Translations under genes and position numbers: made by a program | Shown: positions 19,195-27,895 of the stretch, in pieces | How the letters are laid out: every line of letters starts with the position of its first letter | How positions within the stretch are numbered: the first letter of the stretch is position 1 | From: CALRGE01 sp964360635 | Lineage (GTDB): Bacteria > Patescibacteriota > Gracilibacteria > UBA1369 > 2-02-FULL-48-14 | Reading direction: 5' to 3' | Length of the DNA: 64,000 nucleotides | Assembly: GCA_964360635.1 (NCBI GenBank) | Contig: CAYHXO010000010.1 | Location: 1 to 64,000 of the forward strand | The notes under the pieces: generated by a model | What the model was told of the DNA's origin: nothing | Database searches by the model: none | Seen by the model: the letters and a program-made list of their open reading frames with translations, nothing else

Positions 19195-20106
19195 ATGAAA
19201 AAACTCCTCTACTTCACTCTCGCGGCTCTTTACCTCGGCCAAGTTTACATTGCACTTGCGAATTACTGGTGGGGCTTTGAGCTTTTCACACATTATAGTC
19301 TTCACTTTTTTTGGGCTTCAACGATTCTCGCTCTACTTCTGATGCGCCGAAAAATGTTTAAAACACTCCTAATTTCAACAGTAATAATTTCAATACATCT
19401 GACGCAGATTATGCCTTATTATCAAGCGCCTAGCGCCACAACAGCAACAGGGCCAAGTATCAAAGTTTTCAGCTCAAATTTCCTAATCACAAATACAGAT
19501 TTCGAAACTATAAAAAAAGTCATCGCTGAAGAAAAACCTGATACCGTTATAATTCTCGAAGCTGATTACGCTTGGCGCAAAGAAAAAGCTATGTTCGAGA
19601 CCGACTATCCTTACATAACAATCTCAGAGAAAAATGGTCCATTTGGCATTGTTATGGCAAGCAAATATCCTGTGGAATACAAACATTTCACATTAGCCGG
19701 TTACGAAGCACTAGAAGCAATTCTAAATGTAAACGGCACTCAATTTCGCATAATCGGAGTTCACCCTTTTCCTCCTTCCAGAGCCGATTTAGCCGAAATA
19801 AGAAATCAACAATTCACAGAGCTAATCGCCAAAATTAATTCGGAAAAGATACCTACGGCAGTAATGGGTGATTTTAACTCAAGTCCATGGTCACCTTGGT
19901 TTGAGAAACTCCTAGCAGAAACTAATCTGAAAGATGCAGCGCTAGGCTTCGGAATAATCAACACATGGAACGTTAATATTCCATTCATAAAAATCCCAAT
20001 CGACCACGTTCTAACTTCGCCGGAAATTGAAACTCTAGACTTTCACCGTGGAGCTGACGTATCAGCAGATCACTATCCAATTGTTGCAACCCTTCGCCTT
20101 CCCTGA
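19195..20106 (+). CDS. Endonuclease/exonuclease/phosphatase (EEP) family protein, membrane-anchored
   Basis: About 303 aa. Metal-dependent phosphodiester hydrolase fold of the DNase I / sphingomyelinase / DUF of YafD type. Three N-terminal membrane segments (about 1-75) precede the domain: KVFSSNFLI, PDTVIILEAD with the metal-binding Glu at about 122, IIGVHPFPP, AVMGDFNSSPWSPW with the catalytic Asn-Asp pair at about 225, and IDHVLTS plus SADHYPIVATL near the end. The outside-facing domain suggests a lipid or nucleic-acid substrate outside the cell; substrate unknown. A longer frame from a TTG at 19129 exists, but the hydrophobic start MKKLLYFTLAALYLG at 19195 is convincing. Confidence 0.88.
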   Translation: MKKLLYFTLAALYLGQVYIALANYWWGFELFTHYSLHFFWASTILALLLMRRKMFKTLLISTVIISIHLTQIMPYYQAPSATTATGPSIKVFSSNFLITNTDFETIKKVIAEEKPDTVIILEADYAWRKEKAMFETDYPYITISEKNGPFGIVMASKYPVEYKHFTLAGYEALEAILNVNGTQFRIIGVHPFPPSRADLAEIRNQQFTELIAKINSEKIPTAVMGDFNSSPWSPWFEKLLAETNLKDAALGFGIINTWNVNIPFIKIPIDHVLTSPEIETLDFHRGADVSADHYPIVATLRLP

Positions 20107-20112
20107 TATTTT
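20084..20112 (+). promoter_or_regulatory. gltX promoter, leaderless geometry
   Basis: TTGCAA (20084-20089), 17-nt spacer, TATTTT (20107-20112) with an extended TGA just before it. Exactly 6 nt separate the -10 box from the ATG at 20119, so +1 should be the A of the start codon. Confidence 0.75.
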
Positions 20113-20118
20113 AGAAGC

Positions 20119-21543
20119 ATGAAAGTAAAAACAAGATTCGCACCATCACCAACAGGTTCACTTCACGTTGGTGGACTTCGAACAGCACTTTATTCCTATC
20201 TTTACGCAAAAAAACACGATGGCATTTTTATGCTCCGCATAGAAGATACAGATCAAAAACGATACGTTGAAGGATCTGTCGAAAGTCTGCAAAATTCCTT
20301 AAAATTTTTTGGCCTCGACTGGGATGAAGGTCCATATTTCCAATCTCATCGATCTGCAATTTACACAAAATACGTTGAAGAACTTCTAGCAAACGGCCAT
20401 GCATACAAATGCTACTGCACACCGGAACGCCTCGAGAAAATGCGTACTGAACAAGCCGAGAAAAAACAAGCGCCAAAATACGACCGCCTTTGTTTGAACA
20501 ATCAAGATCAGGAAGGAACTTATGTAATTCGCCAACTAATTCCTGACGAAAATATTCTTTTCCAAGACGAAATTCGCGGCGAAATAAGTTTTCACGGAAA
20601 AGACATAGACGACCAAGTTCTAATGAAATCCGATGGTTTCCCAACTTATCACCTCGCAAATGTTGTCGACGACCACGAAATGGATGTTACTCACGTGATT
20701 CGTGGTGAAGAATGGCTTCCTTCAACTCCAAAACATCTTTGGCTTTACAAAGCTTTCGGCTGGACTGCCCCAAGTTTCGCACATCTTCCCCTCCTGTTAA
20801 ATCCAGATAAAACCAAACTTTCAAAACGTCAGGGTGATGTTGCCGCTGAAGATTACATAAAAAAAGGTTACTTAAAAGAGGCCATGATAAATTTCATCGC
20901 TTTCCTTGGCTGGAACCCAGGCGGTGAAAAAGAAATCTATACCATCGAGGAACTAATTGCCGAATTCTCATTCGAAAAAGTCCAAAAAGCCGGCGCAGTT
21001 TTCGGCCTCGATAAACTCGATTGGTTGAACGGTCTTTACCTCCGAAAAAAAACTCCAGAAGAATTGGGTGAATTAATACTTCCATACCTGCAAGAATGCG
21101 AATGGTACAAAGATGAATTAGTAACAAAATTAAGCGAAAAAGAAAAAACCGCATTCATAAGTTGCATTCAAACACGAATGAAAACTCTTTCAGACGGACC
21201 TGCAATGTTGAAACCTTTTCTCTTGGATAAACTTGATTATTACCTTCAATTATTCAATCACGAAAAAATGAAAGTCGACAAAGCCACGGCAATCCTCGCA
21301 ATTGAAAATTCAATTCCAGCCCTCGAAAAACTGGAAGACTGGAGTTCAGATGACTCAATCAAAACAGTGCTAACAGAAGTAATTGCAAAACTCGGCGTTA
21401 AAAACGGCCAAGTCCTCTGGCCGCTTCGCGTTGCACTTTCAAACGAAGAATTCTCCCCCGGTGTGTTTGAATTGATGGTAGTTTTAGGAAAGGAAAAGAG
21501 TTTGAAGAGGTTGAAAGAGGCCTTAGAGGTTTTGAAGGAATAA
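20119..21543 (+). CDS. gltX: Glutamyl-tRNA synthetase
   Basis: 474 aa. Charges tRNA-Glu with glutamate; in many bacteria without GlnRS it also charges tRNA-Gln for later amidation. Class I signatures: the HIGH-type motif in RFAPSPTGSLHVGGLRTALY at residues 5-24 and the KMSKS-type KLSKRQGD at about 234. The C-terminal anticodon-binding helical domain (about 320-474) is intact. Length is normal. A tRNA-Glu gene lies at 39201 in the same window. Confidence 0.97.
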   Translation: MKVKTRFAPSPTGSLHVGGLRTALYSYLYAKKHDGIFMLRIEDTDQKRYVEGSVESLQNSLKFFGLDWDEGPYFQSHRSAIYTKYVEELLANGHAYKCYCTPERLEKMRTEQAEKKQAPKYDRLCLNNQDQEGTYVIRQLIPDENILFQDEIRGEISFHGKDIDDQVLMKSDGFPTYHLANVVDDHEMDVTHVIRGEEWLPSTPKHLWLYKAFGWTAPSFAHLPLLLNPDKTKLSKRQGDVAAEDYIKKGYLKEAMINFIAFLGWNPGGEKEIYTIEELIAEFSFEKVQKAGAVFGLDKLDWLNGLYLRKKTPEELGELILPYLQECEWYKDELVTKLSEKEKTAFISCIQTRMKTLSDGPAMLKPFLLDKLDYYLQLFNHEKMKVDKATAILAIENSIPALEKLEDWSSDDSIKTVLTEVIAKLGVKNGQVLWPLRVALSNEEFSPGVFELMVVLGKEKSLKRLKEALEVLKE

Positions 21544-21598
21544 CCATGGAATATCACATCAAACGAATGGAAGAAAAAGCATCTAAGAATGAAATAAC

Positions 21599-22069
21599 AT
21601 GAAACTCCTCCTCATCCGCGGCCCACTTGGCGTCGGCAAAACAACCATCTCAAAGATTTTGGCTGAGAAACTGCGCGCGGAATATTTGTCGTTGGACAAA
21701 ATTATAGATGACAACAATCTCGCCGGAACAGACGGGATTCCTCTGGAAAACTTCCTAAAAGCAAATGAGATAATTCTTGAACTCGTCGGTAAAAATGACA
21801 AGATTTTTATCGTCGACGGCTGTTTTTATTATCAAAAACAAATCGACGATATAGAAAAGAAATTTGAAAATAAAATCATAATTTTCTCTCTCGTTAGTAG
21901 CGTTGAAAAATGCATCGAGCGAGATTCCAAAAGAGAAAAAGTTTATGGAGAAGATTCCGCACGATTTGTGCACATGGTCACAACTAAAATTCAAGCCGGT
22001 TATGAAATTGATAACAGCGATTTAACTGTTACGGAAACAGTCGAGAAAATTATTGAGACTCTCAACTAA
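21599..22069 (+). CDS. P-loop kinase-like protein
   Basis: 156 aa. Walker A GPLGVGKTT at residues 7-15 and a compact single domain point to the AAA_33 / zeta-toxin-like / shikimate-kinase-like small P-loop kinases. FIVDGCFYYQ at about 73 looks like the Walker B strand. The substrate cannot be told. An 18-residue frame (21546-21602) just upstream ends by an ATGA overlap with this start and may couple translation to gltX. The 3' end overlaps the convergent XRE gene by 8 bases. Confidence 0.75.
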   Translation: MKLLLIRGPLGVGKTTISKILAEKLRAEYLSLDKIIDDNNLAGTDGIPLENFLKANEIILELVGKNDKIFIVDGCFYYQKQIDDIEKKFENKIIIFSLVSSVEKCIERDSKREKVYGEDSARFVHMVTTKIQAGYEIDNSDLTVTETVEKIIETLN

Positions 22070-22340
22070 AAGTAACCACCAACTTCACTCCCAAAGCCTT
22101 CGCAACCTTCCCCAAAAAAGCAATGCTCGGATTGTAGCTACCCGACTCAAGCCTAGAAACCGCCGATTGTTTTGTGCCGATTTTTTTTGCGAACTCGGAT
22201 TGGCTCAAACCACTTTCCAATCGCTTCTTGATTATCATTGTTGCGACTTCATATTCAGGACCAAGTCTTTCGTATTCTTCACGAATTATTTTATTCTTTA
22301 ATGCCTTCTTTTTAAATGTTTCAAAATCTATCATATTCAT
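22062..22340 (-). CDS. XRE-family helix-turn-helix regulator (HigA antitoxin-like)
   Basis: 92 aa. DNA-binding Cro/C1-type HTH at about 43-90: RLESGLSQSEFAKKIGTKQS, then AVSRLESGSYNPSIAFLGKVAKALG. The N-terminal 40 residues (FETFKKKALKNKIIREEYERL) are typical of antitoxins paired with RelE/HigB toxins, but no toxin gene sits next to it, so it appears orphaned. Divergent from the small membrane protein at 22402, with both promoters packed into 61 bases; it may repress both. Confidence 0.85.
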   Translation of the reverse strand: MNMIDFETFKKKALKNKIIREEYERLGPEYEVATMIIKKRLESGLSQSEFAKKIGTKQSAVSRLESGSYNPSIAFLGKVAKALGVKLVVTFS

Positions 22341-22346
22341 ATGCTG

Positions 22347-22376
22347 ATAATATCATATATGTGATTTATTGGTCAA
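22347..22376 (-). promoter_or_regulatory. XRE gene promoter, leaderless geometry
   Basis: Minus strand TTGACC (22376-22371), 18-nt spacer, TATTAT (22352-22347), then exactly 6 nt to the ATG at 22340. The spacer and -10 contain AT-rich near-palindromes (CATATATGATAT), a plausible autoregulation site. Confidence 0.7.
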
Positions 22377-22396
22377 ACACCGACTATTGCTAGAAC
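22369..22396 (+). promoter_or_regulatory. Promoter of the 22402 small membrane protein
   Basis: Weak -35 TTGGTC (22369-22374), 16-nt spacer ending in an extended TGC, and -10 TAGAAC (22391-22396). Only 5 nt remain to the ATG at 22402, again a leaderless arrangement. It overlaps the divergent XRE promoter. Confidence 0.5.
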
Positions 22397-22401
22397 CCGA
22401 A

Positions 22402-22611
22402 ATGGCAACTAAACTACAGTCAGAATCTAACAAAATCTCTATGAAAGACCACAAAAAACTCTTCAACATCATAGGCTTTCTAGCACTTTCAGCCTCTATA
22501 ATCATGTATGTAGTTGGCTCAGACAGCACTCACCTTTCTGAACTGAAAGACTACTTCTGGTCGCCATTAATTCTTGCCATAGTTTGCTTTGCGGCGGCAC
22601 AAAAAAACTAA
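22402..22611 (+). CDS. Small membrane protein, unknown
   Basis: 69 aa from the ATG at 22402; a longer frame from a TTG at 22369 would begin inside the promoter. Two hydrophobic segments, FNIIGFLALSASIIMYVVG (about 22-40) and FWSPLILAIVCFAAA (about 52-66), with a short polar loop between. No family recognised. Confidence 0.55.
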   Translation: MATKLQSESNKISMKDHKKLFNIIGFLALSASIIMYVVGSDSTHLSELKDYFWSPLILAIVCFAAAQKN

Positions 22612-22617
22612 GAACCA

Positions 22618-24597
22618 CTACTTTCTTAAAACTCCCCTCTGCTCTCTATACCTCTGAATCAACTTCAGTTGGTCAAAAAATGGCGTTATATCTGCGTACT
22701 CTGAATCTTTATTATGAATTGCCTGAACCGGTCTGGCAGGATTTGGCATAATTCTTCCACTCAAATGCAGGTCAAGAACTGCGATATATGCTCCACCAGC
22801 AGGATTCAAAGCTGAAACCTGCTGAACATAGTCAAATGGCTTCATCGATAGTGGTCCGAACTCCAAAGATTTTTTACGAGTACCATAAGAAGTTAAATCT
22901 CCGGTTTTCAAAGTCTTTTCAAGACGATCCACCCAAACTCTCCCTTCCTTGTCTCTAGCCATATGAAAATCTAATTCGATTCCACGAAAAGTGTGATGAT
23001 AATGCTCAATAACTCGATCTTCACGAAGCTTGACAGCAAGCGGCTCAACTGTAAAATCAGGAATAAAATCATCAGGCATATAATCTGGATTCATCAAATC
23101 ATCTGCCTGTTGAGGATTATGAGGGAAATGATTAGTGGAAAAATTCGCGAAATCATATAACACAGGCATATCTCTCTCAACTTCATGCGAATAAGTATGA
23201 ATACTTTGATCATCTAAAAAAAGATCTCTTTCAACTTTTTCGTTTAAAACAACAGATTCCTTTTCTAAATTTTCAAGTGCATCATCCAACTCAATAAAAG
23301 GAACCGTTTCTATAGTATACGAAAATTTCCCTTTTCCACGCATGTGACCAGCGAATGTATCGATTCTCCATCTCATATGAGATCTGGATTTATATGCCAA
23401 CCTGGGATACAAAACCCCATCTTTAATAACATAGAAAACACACTCCAAAACACTTCCCATCTTTCGCAAAGGTGTAAGCAAGAATGAAATTCCATCTTTC
23501 TCTATTTTTTTAGAAATCTTCGTTCCACACCTGCCCAAAACATAACCCACGCCTTCAATCATTAACTCTTGTTCAAATTCCTCCTCTGCAATCGTCCAAT
23601 TAATTTTGCTTTTATATTTTCTACTTTTAACTTTCTCTTTTCTCTGTGATTCAGGACAATAAAATCCGACTGCGCTCTGTAAATTTAATGCCTGTCTTTT
23701 CGAATCCTCAGTATTCAAATCATTCAATCGCTTGATCACATCAAAAAGCACTTTTACCTTCTTAAGACCGGGTCCGATTATTCTTACAGGACAAATTTTA
23801 GAATTTTTTCCGTAAGTACTGACAAGTGTACTCAACACATATGGAACATATTTACCTGCATCGACAACATATGTTTCACCATCTTTACTTATGAAATCAG
23901 TCTGCATTTCCAAATCTGGCTTGCTTGAACTAAGTTCCAAAGTAATTTTCTGAGAATCCATCTTATATTTACTTCCTGAAAAACAAATATCATGCGCCCA
24001 TTTTACGCCATACATTTTTTCTCGAGCTGATTTTAATTTTTCGAAAAGCGGGCTTTTATATAATGCATTCAAAAGTAAACTCGGAGCTTTATATTCGAAA
24101 ACACTCCTTGGCCAATATTTCCTTTCATAATAATTCTCTTTCTGATGTTCAGGGAGCTTAGGAAAACTCACTTTGGCAAAATCAATAGCCGGCAAAGAAT
24201 CTATTGGGATGTCTAATGTAATTTTTCTTCTACCACAAAAAAACTCATCCAATTTTTTTTCATCTTGTTGAGAAAGAAGATCCAGCAAACATGAAGTAAT
24301 TTGCTCCATTCGTGGATCAGCCACATCATAAAATTTCATTGCTTGGTGAGCATAATCAAGCTCGTCCATGCGTTCAGTGTCAGTAATATGGAAAGCTTTT
24401 GGACCTTTACCTGCAAAAACTCTCGCATTTCTATCTCTAGACTTTAAAATTATGGAATCAACCTCAGTCGGAGTTCTGAGCTTTTCAAGTTTATCAGAAT
24501 CATTCCAAAAAACAGGCACATCATAAGCTCTATACTTATCTCTCTTTTGCTCAGAATCGATCTGAAATGATGTTTTAAATTCAGGCATAAAAAACAT
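22618..24597 (-). CDS. Large hypothetical protein
   Basis: 659 aa, soluble, no signal peptide or membrane segment and no motif I recognise. Mixed alpha/beta composition with many Lys, Asp and Tyr. The stretch GETYVVDAGKYVPYVLSTLV (about 265-284), followed by CPVRIIGPG, may mark a nucleotide or ligand-binding fold, but this is a guess. The promoter puts the transcript start about 4 nt before the ATG at 24597; an in-frame ATG three codons later (24588) is an alternative start. Shares a divergent promoter region with the HD-domain gene. Confidence 0.75.
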   Translation of the reverse strand: MFFMPEFKTSFQIDSEQKRDKYRAYDVPVFWNDSDKLEKLRTPTEVDSIILKSRDRNARVFAGKGPKAFHITDTERMDELDYAHQAMKFYDVADPRMEQITSCLLDLLSQQDEKKLDEFFCGRRKITLDIPIDSLPAIDFAKVSFPKLPEHQKENYYERKYWPRSVFEYKAPSLLLNALYKSPLFEKLKSAREKMYGVKWAHDICFSGSKYKMDSQKITLELSSSKPDLEMQTDFISKDGETYVVDAGKYVPYVLSTLVSTYGKNSKICPVRIIGPGLKKVKVLFDVIKRLNDLNTEDSKRQALNLQSAVGFYCPESQRKEKVKSRKYKSKINWTIAEEEFEQELMIEGVGYVLGRCGTKISKKIEKDGISFLLTPLRKMGSVLECVFYVIKDGVLYPRLAYKSRSHMRWRIDTFAGHMRGKGKFSYTIETVPFIELDDALENLEKESVVLNEKVERDLFLDDQSIHTYSHEVERDMPVLYDFANFSTNHFPHNPQQADDLMNPDYMPDDFIPDFTVEPLAVKLREDRVIEHYHHTFRGIELDFHMARDKEGRVWVDRLEKTLKTGDLTSYGTRKKSLEFGPLSMKPFDYVQQVSALNPAGGAYIAVLDLHLSGRIMPNPARPVQAIHNKDSEYADITPFFDQLKLIQRYREQRGVLRK

Positions 24598-24607
24598 AAA
24601 GATATAT

Positions 24608-24636
24608 TAAATATCAATAAATGAGCATTTTGTCAA
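24608..24636 (-). promoter_or_regulatory. Promoter of the 22618-24597 gene
   Basis: Minus strand perfect TTGACA (24636-24631), 17-nt spacer, TATTTA (24613-24608). Predicted transcript start is near 24601, about 4 nt before the ATG. Confidence 0.8.
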
Positions 24637-24646
24637 ATGCCTCAAC

Positions 24647-24675
24647 TTGAGATAAGGCAAGTAATCTGGTACAAT
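24647..24675 (+). promoter_or_regulatory. Promoter of the HD-domain gene
   Basis: TTGAGA (24647-24652), 17-nt spacer, TACAAT (24670-24675). The predicted leader to the ATG at 24694 is about 12 nt. Only 10 bases separate the two divergent -35 boxes. Confidence 0.8.
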
Positions 24676-24693
24676 TAACAGATATATTTTTCT

Positions 24694-25557
24694 ATGTTAA
24701 AAACCTTAATCGAATCTAATCCGGGAATAAGTTACGCAGAGGCGCGCGCACTCCTTATGGTAGATGTGAAATCTATTGAAACTGACGTGACTACATCAAT
24801 TGCCTCAACAAGAAATAAGCTTAAAAACAGGTTAGCTGGATTAGATCACCCATATCATAACGAAGAACATTGTGAGGAAGTTGCCGATCGAACTAAGGAA
24901 TTTTTAGATAACTTGGTAGATCCGACAATCTTAACAGATACAGAGAAAAACCTCTTAGTGGAAGCCGCACTGAGACATGATGATGCTCATGCTGGTAAAA
25001 ATTACAGACAACTTGTCCCAAATATCGAAGGCGCAGGAATGAGCAATGAAGAGTGGTCCGCTCTGCTGGCAATTGACGACATGAAAGACAAGTTAAGCCA
25101 AAAAGAACTCGAATTCATTGAAAATCATATTTTAGCTACAACTTTTGGTCAAAGTTCTGCACTTATAGAAAAAACATTCCCTCATTCATCAGAGTTAAAG
25201 GGGAAACTAACCCGCAAGTATGCGCCAGTCAGCTCAAGTGAAAAATTACTAGCATTAGCAGATGTGGGTGCCTTCCGAAACGGTTGGGATAGATGGATAA
25301 ATACAAGCCTAAATTTAGTAAAAGAACAGGGCAATATTCCTGAAAATATTGATGCATGGATAAAAAACAATGAGGCCTTTGTAATATTTTACTTAAAACC
25401 CCTTCTAGAAAGCATTAAAGGCACATTTAAACCTGAATTTTACCTTAAACTCACTAAAGAATTACAGGATATTATAGATGGACTTCAGTCTTTAAAAACT
25501 ATAGATAGCCCACAAAGAGCAGATTACATCAATAAACTCGAGGCACTAAAAAAGTAA
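24694..25557 (+). CDS. HD-superfamily metal-dependent phosphohydrolase-like protein
   Basis: 287 aa. The metal-binding pattern of HD hydrolases is visible: LDHPYHNEEHCEEVADRTKEF (about 49-69), ALRHDDAHAG (about 91-100) carrying the His-Asp pair, and ENHILATTF (about 149) for a downstream His. HD proteins hydrolyse nucleotide or cyclic dinucleotide phosphates; the substrate here is unknown. The C-terminal half is helical. Followed 68 bases later by an unrelated gene with its own promoter. Confidence 0.75.
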   Translation: MLKTLIESNPGISYAEARALLMVDVKSIETDVTTSIASTRNKLKNRLAGLDHPYHNEEHCEEVADRTKEFLDNLVDPTILTDTEKNLLVEAALRHDDAHAGKNYRQLVPNIEGAGMSNEEWSALLAIDDMKDKLSQKELEFIENHILATTFGQSSALIEKTFPHSSELKGKLTRKYAPVSSSEKLLALADVGAFRNGWDRWINTSLNLVKEQGNIPENIDAWIKNNEAFVIFYLKPLLESIKGTFKPEFYLKLTKELQDIIDGLQSLKTIDSPQRADYINKLEALKK

Positions 25558-25568
25558 ATTCGCCGCCC

Positions 25569-25597
25569 TTGACTTTTTCTTAGTTTAGGCCTATTTT
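25569..25597 (+). promoter_or_regulatory. Promoter of the 25626 gene
   Basis: TTGACT (25569-25574), 17-nt spacer, TATTTT (25592-25597). Leader of about 22 nt to the ATG at 25626. Confidence 0.75.
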
Positions 25598-25625
25598 AAA
25601 ACATACCAATTTAACCAAAAATTAT

Positions 25626-26339
25626 ATGGTAAATCACGAAGTAGAGGACAACGACAGTTCTAGTTCAGTACCTGACAATACAGATAGTGGATCTGATGTA
25701 AAACCAGCCCCTAAAGACAATGATGATAAAGGAGATCAAAAACCTGATGGAAAAGACTCAGGGTCAGAATCTACTCCTAAAATAGATCTTGAAGCAGCGA
25801 AAAAGCTGGTTTTAGAAGAGGCTGTCGAACCTATTGCAGATCAGATTGTACAAAGAATTACAACAGACAAGGAAACAATGGAAATGATTGCCGCTTGGAA
25901 TAAGCTAAGCAAACAAGACCAAAGAGATGCAATGATGCTGGATGATTCAATGATATTGAACGTGATAAAACAGAACATTCCATTATACAACTTCTACCAA
26001 GTTTGGAAGAACATTAGCGCGGCCAAGAAAAGAGCATATGTTTACTATGGAGTTCTCCCTTTCCCTGAGGCAGAAATCAGAAAAATCGAGGATAACGCAA
26101 GTTTTAAAGATAAAGCAGCTGCTTTTGTTCTAAAAGCCGCCGGCTTCTTTGTTCCTCAATTAGAAGTATTAACCGGTCCTATGGCAGTATATGTTGCATC
26201 TTCAGAGTTTAATAAACAACTTTCTCGTGGCGTTAGAGCACGTGTGGCAGAAAAAGTACTTGCAACAGAAGTAACTAACAACACTGAGCACTTCGAAGAA
26301 GAAGAAACACATGCTGCAGGAATTGATGCTGCTGCCTAA
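25626..26339 (+). CDS. Hypothetical protein with disordered acidic N-terminus
   Basis: 237 aa. Residues 1-55 are low complexity, rich in Asp, Ser, Lys, Gly and Pro, and probably disordered. The rest (about 57-225) is helical, with a moderately hydrophobic patch (AAAFVLKAAGFFVPQLEVLTGPMAVYVA, about 175-200, split here only for description). No signal peptide. No family recognised. Confidence 0.65.
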   Translation: MVNHEVEDNDSSSSVPDNTDSGSDVKPAPKDNDDKGDQKPDGKDSGSESTPKIDLEAAKKLVLEEAVEPIADQIVQRITTDKETMEMIAAWNKLSKQDQRDAMMLDDSMILNVIKQNIPLYNFYQVWKNISAAKKRAYVYYGVLPFPEAEIRKIEDNASFKDKAAAFVLKAAGFFVPQLEVLTGPMAVYVASSEFNKQLSRGVRARVAEKVLATEVTNNTEHFEEEETHAAGIDAAA

Positions 26340-26346
26340 AAAACTA

Positions 26347-26376
26347 TTGCTAGAAAGTACTCGAAGGGTTAATAAT
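26347..26376 (+). promoter_or_regulatory. Promoter of the 26383 gene, leaderless geometry
   Basis: TTGCTA (26347-26352), 18-nt spacer, AATAAT (26371-26376), then 6 nt (TGAACT) to the ATG at 26383. Confidence 0.55.
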
Positions 26377-26382
26377 TGAACT

Positions 26383-26745
26383 ATGAATTTTCAAGATATC
26401 AAAATCATCGTAGGTCAGATCAAAAAACAGATACATTGTATGCAATGCAAGGGTGCTTACACAGATCAAGATATTGAATTAATAGGTAACTTGAGTTGTG
26501 ATCAAACCTTCTTTTATGCATACTGCACGAAATGCGAACTCGAATCTGTTATTGATGTTTGCATTCACTGCGATCATGAAGGAAATGCATATGTTGATGA
26601 CATGATTAGTTCGAAAGTTGAAAGACTGGGCTCGGCTCCTCGTGGCAACAAGATTTCAACTAATGAAGTTTTAGATATGCACAATTACCTGAAAGAGTTT
26701 GACGGTGATTTTTCAAAACTTTTCAAAGATAAGAAATCACAATGA
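26383..26745 (+). CDS. Hypothetical Cys-rich (zinc-ribbon-like) protein
   Basis: 120 aa. Paired cysteines CMQC (about 19-22), CTKC (about 49-52) and CIHC (about 65-68) suggest one or two structural zinc sites. The rest is acidic. No family recognised. Its stop overlaps the start of the lipoprotein gene at 26742 (ATGA), so the two are translationally coupled. Confidence 0.7.
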   Translation: MNFQDIKIIVGQIKKQIHCMQCKGAYTDQDIELIGNLSCDQTFFYAYCTKCELESVIDVCIHCDHEGNAYVDDMISSKVERLGSAPRGNKISTNEVLDMHNYLKEFDGDFSKLFKDKKSQ

Positions 26746-27002
26746 AAAAACTTCTGATCATCCTCGCGGTTTTAATTCTGCCAGGATGCACACTGGAAGA
26801 AGTGGTGGATGGATTTTTTGATGCAAAAAAAGAAACTGTTGAAGCAGCTGAAAATTTAAAAAATGAAGTTTTGGAGGTTAAACATACAGTAGAAGTAAAA
26901 ACCCAACAGGTTAAAACTGCAGCAGATTCTGTTTCAAAAGCTGCAGACTCAATCAGCCAAGCCAGCACAGATCTCAAAGCTGTTACCAGCGAAGTTGAAT
27001 AA
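26742..27002 (+). CDS. Small coiled-coil lipoprotein
   Basis: 86 aa. The signal MKKLLIILAVLILPGC ends in a clear lipobox (LPGC), so the mature protein starts with lipidated Cys16. The remainder is one long amphipathic helix rich in Val, Ala, Lys and Glu (heptad-like), similar in style to Lpp-type or methyl-accepting-like rods. Coupled on both sides: ATGA with the upstream gene and TAATG with pta. Confidence 0.75.
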   Translation: MKKLLIILAVLILPGCTLEEVVDGFFDAKKETVEAAENLKNEVLEVKHTVEVKTQQVKTAADSVSKAADSISQASTDLKAVTSEVE

Positions 27003-27895
27003 TGGAAAACTTCCTCCAAAAAATCAAAACCGCCGCAAAGAAAAATCCAAAGCGGATTGCTTTTCCTGATTTCGCTGAAGCTCGAGTTGCCGCAGCAATT
27101 GCACAAATCAAATCTGAAGGAATTGCCATTCCAGTTCAGACTGTTATCGATCCAAAAAAATATTCCGCCCGACTCGCAGAAATTCGCGGAATCACCTTAC
27201 AAGAAGCTGAAGAAAAGCTGATAGATCCATATTATTTCGCGACAATGATGCTTGAAGCCGGCGACGTTGACGGAGTAATTTGCGGGCCAAACGGCACTTC
27301 ACGCGAAAGAATTCTTCCGGCTCTCGAAATATTAAAACTCCACCGCGTTTCAGGTTTCCTTTTTATGGTTTTGCCAAAAACAGTCGATGCAGATGCGGCA
27401 AACGGCGGGATTTTACTTTTTGCGGACTGCGCAGTGAATATTGATCCTACTGTGGAGGAACTAGCCGAAATCGCAATAGACACTGCAGATTCAGCAAAAA
27501 AATTTGGAATCGAACCAAAAGTGGCAATGCTATCATTTTCAACAGCGGGTTCATCAAATGATCCTCATGCATTGAAAATGCGTGAAGCCGCAAAGATAGC
27601 AAAAAAACTACGGCCAGACCTCGAAATTGAGGGCGAAATGCAGGTTGACGCCGCACTAATCGACGCAATTGGTGAAATGAAAGACCCGGGATCACACATT
27701 GCCGGTCACGCAAACGTCCTGATTTTCCCAAACCTGGAAGCCGGAAATATTGGCTATAAGCTGGTTGAACGCCTTGCTGGCGCAAAAGCAGTCGGCCCAA
27801 TCTTGCAGGGACTTTCAAAACCACTAAACGAAGTTTCTCGTGGCTGCTCGGTTGATGATATTGTGAATTTGACTGCGATTACTCAGCTTTTGTAG
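27002..27895 (+). CDS. pta: Phosphate acetyltransferase
   Basis: 297 aa. Interconverts acetyl-CoA and acetyl phosphate; with AckA (30269) it yields ATP from acetyl-CoA. The PTA_PTB domain covers the whole protein: RIAFPDFAEARVAAA, GDVDGVICGPNGTSRERILPA split near residue 80-100, FADCAVNIDPTVEELAEIA, the signature MLSFSTAGSS and EGEMQVDAAL, and LIFPNLEAGNIGYKLVERLAGA. Slightly shorter than stand-alone Pta of E. coli type domains (about 320-330 aa). The 3' end overlaps the convergent gene at 27879 by 17 bases. Confidence 0.93.
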   Translation: MENFLQKIKTAAKKNPKRIAFPDFAEARVAAAIAQIKSEGIAIPVQTVIDPKKYSARLAEIRGITLQEAEEKLIDPYYFATMMLEAGDVDGVICGPNGTSRERILPALEILKLHRVSGFLFMVLPKTVDADAANGGILLFADCAVNIDPTVEELAEIAIDTADSAKKFGIEPKVAMLSFSTAGSSNDPHALKMREAAKIAKKLRPDLEIEGEMQVDAALIDAIGEMKDPGSHIAGHANVLIFPNLEAGNIGYKLVERLAGAKAVGPILQGLSKPLNEVSRGCSVDDIVNLTAITQLL

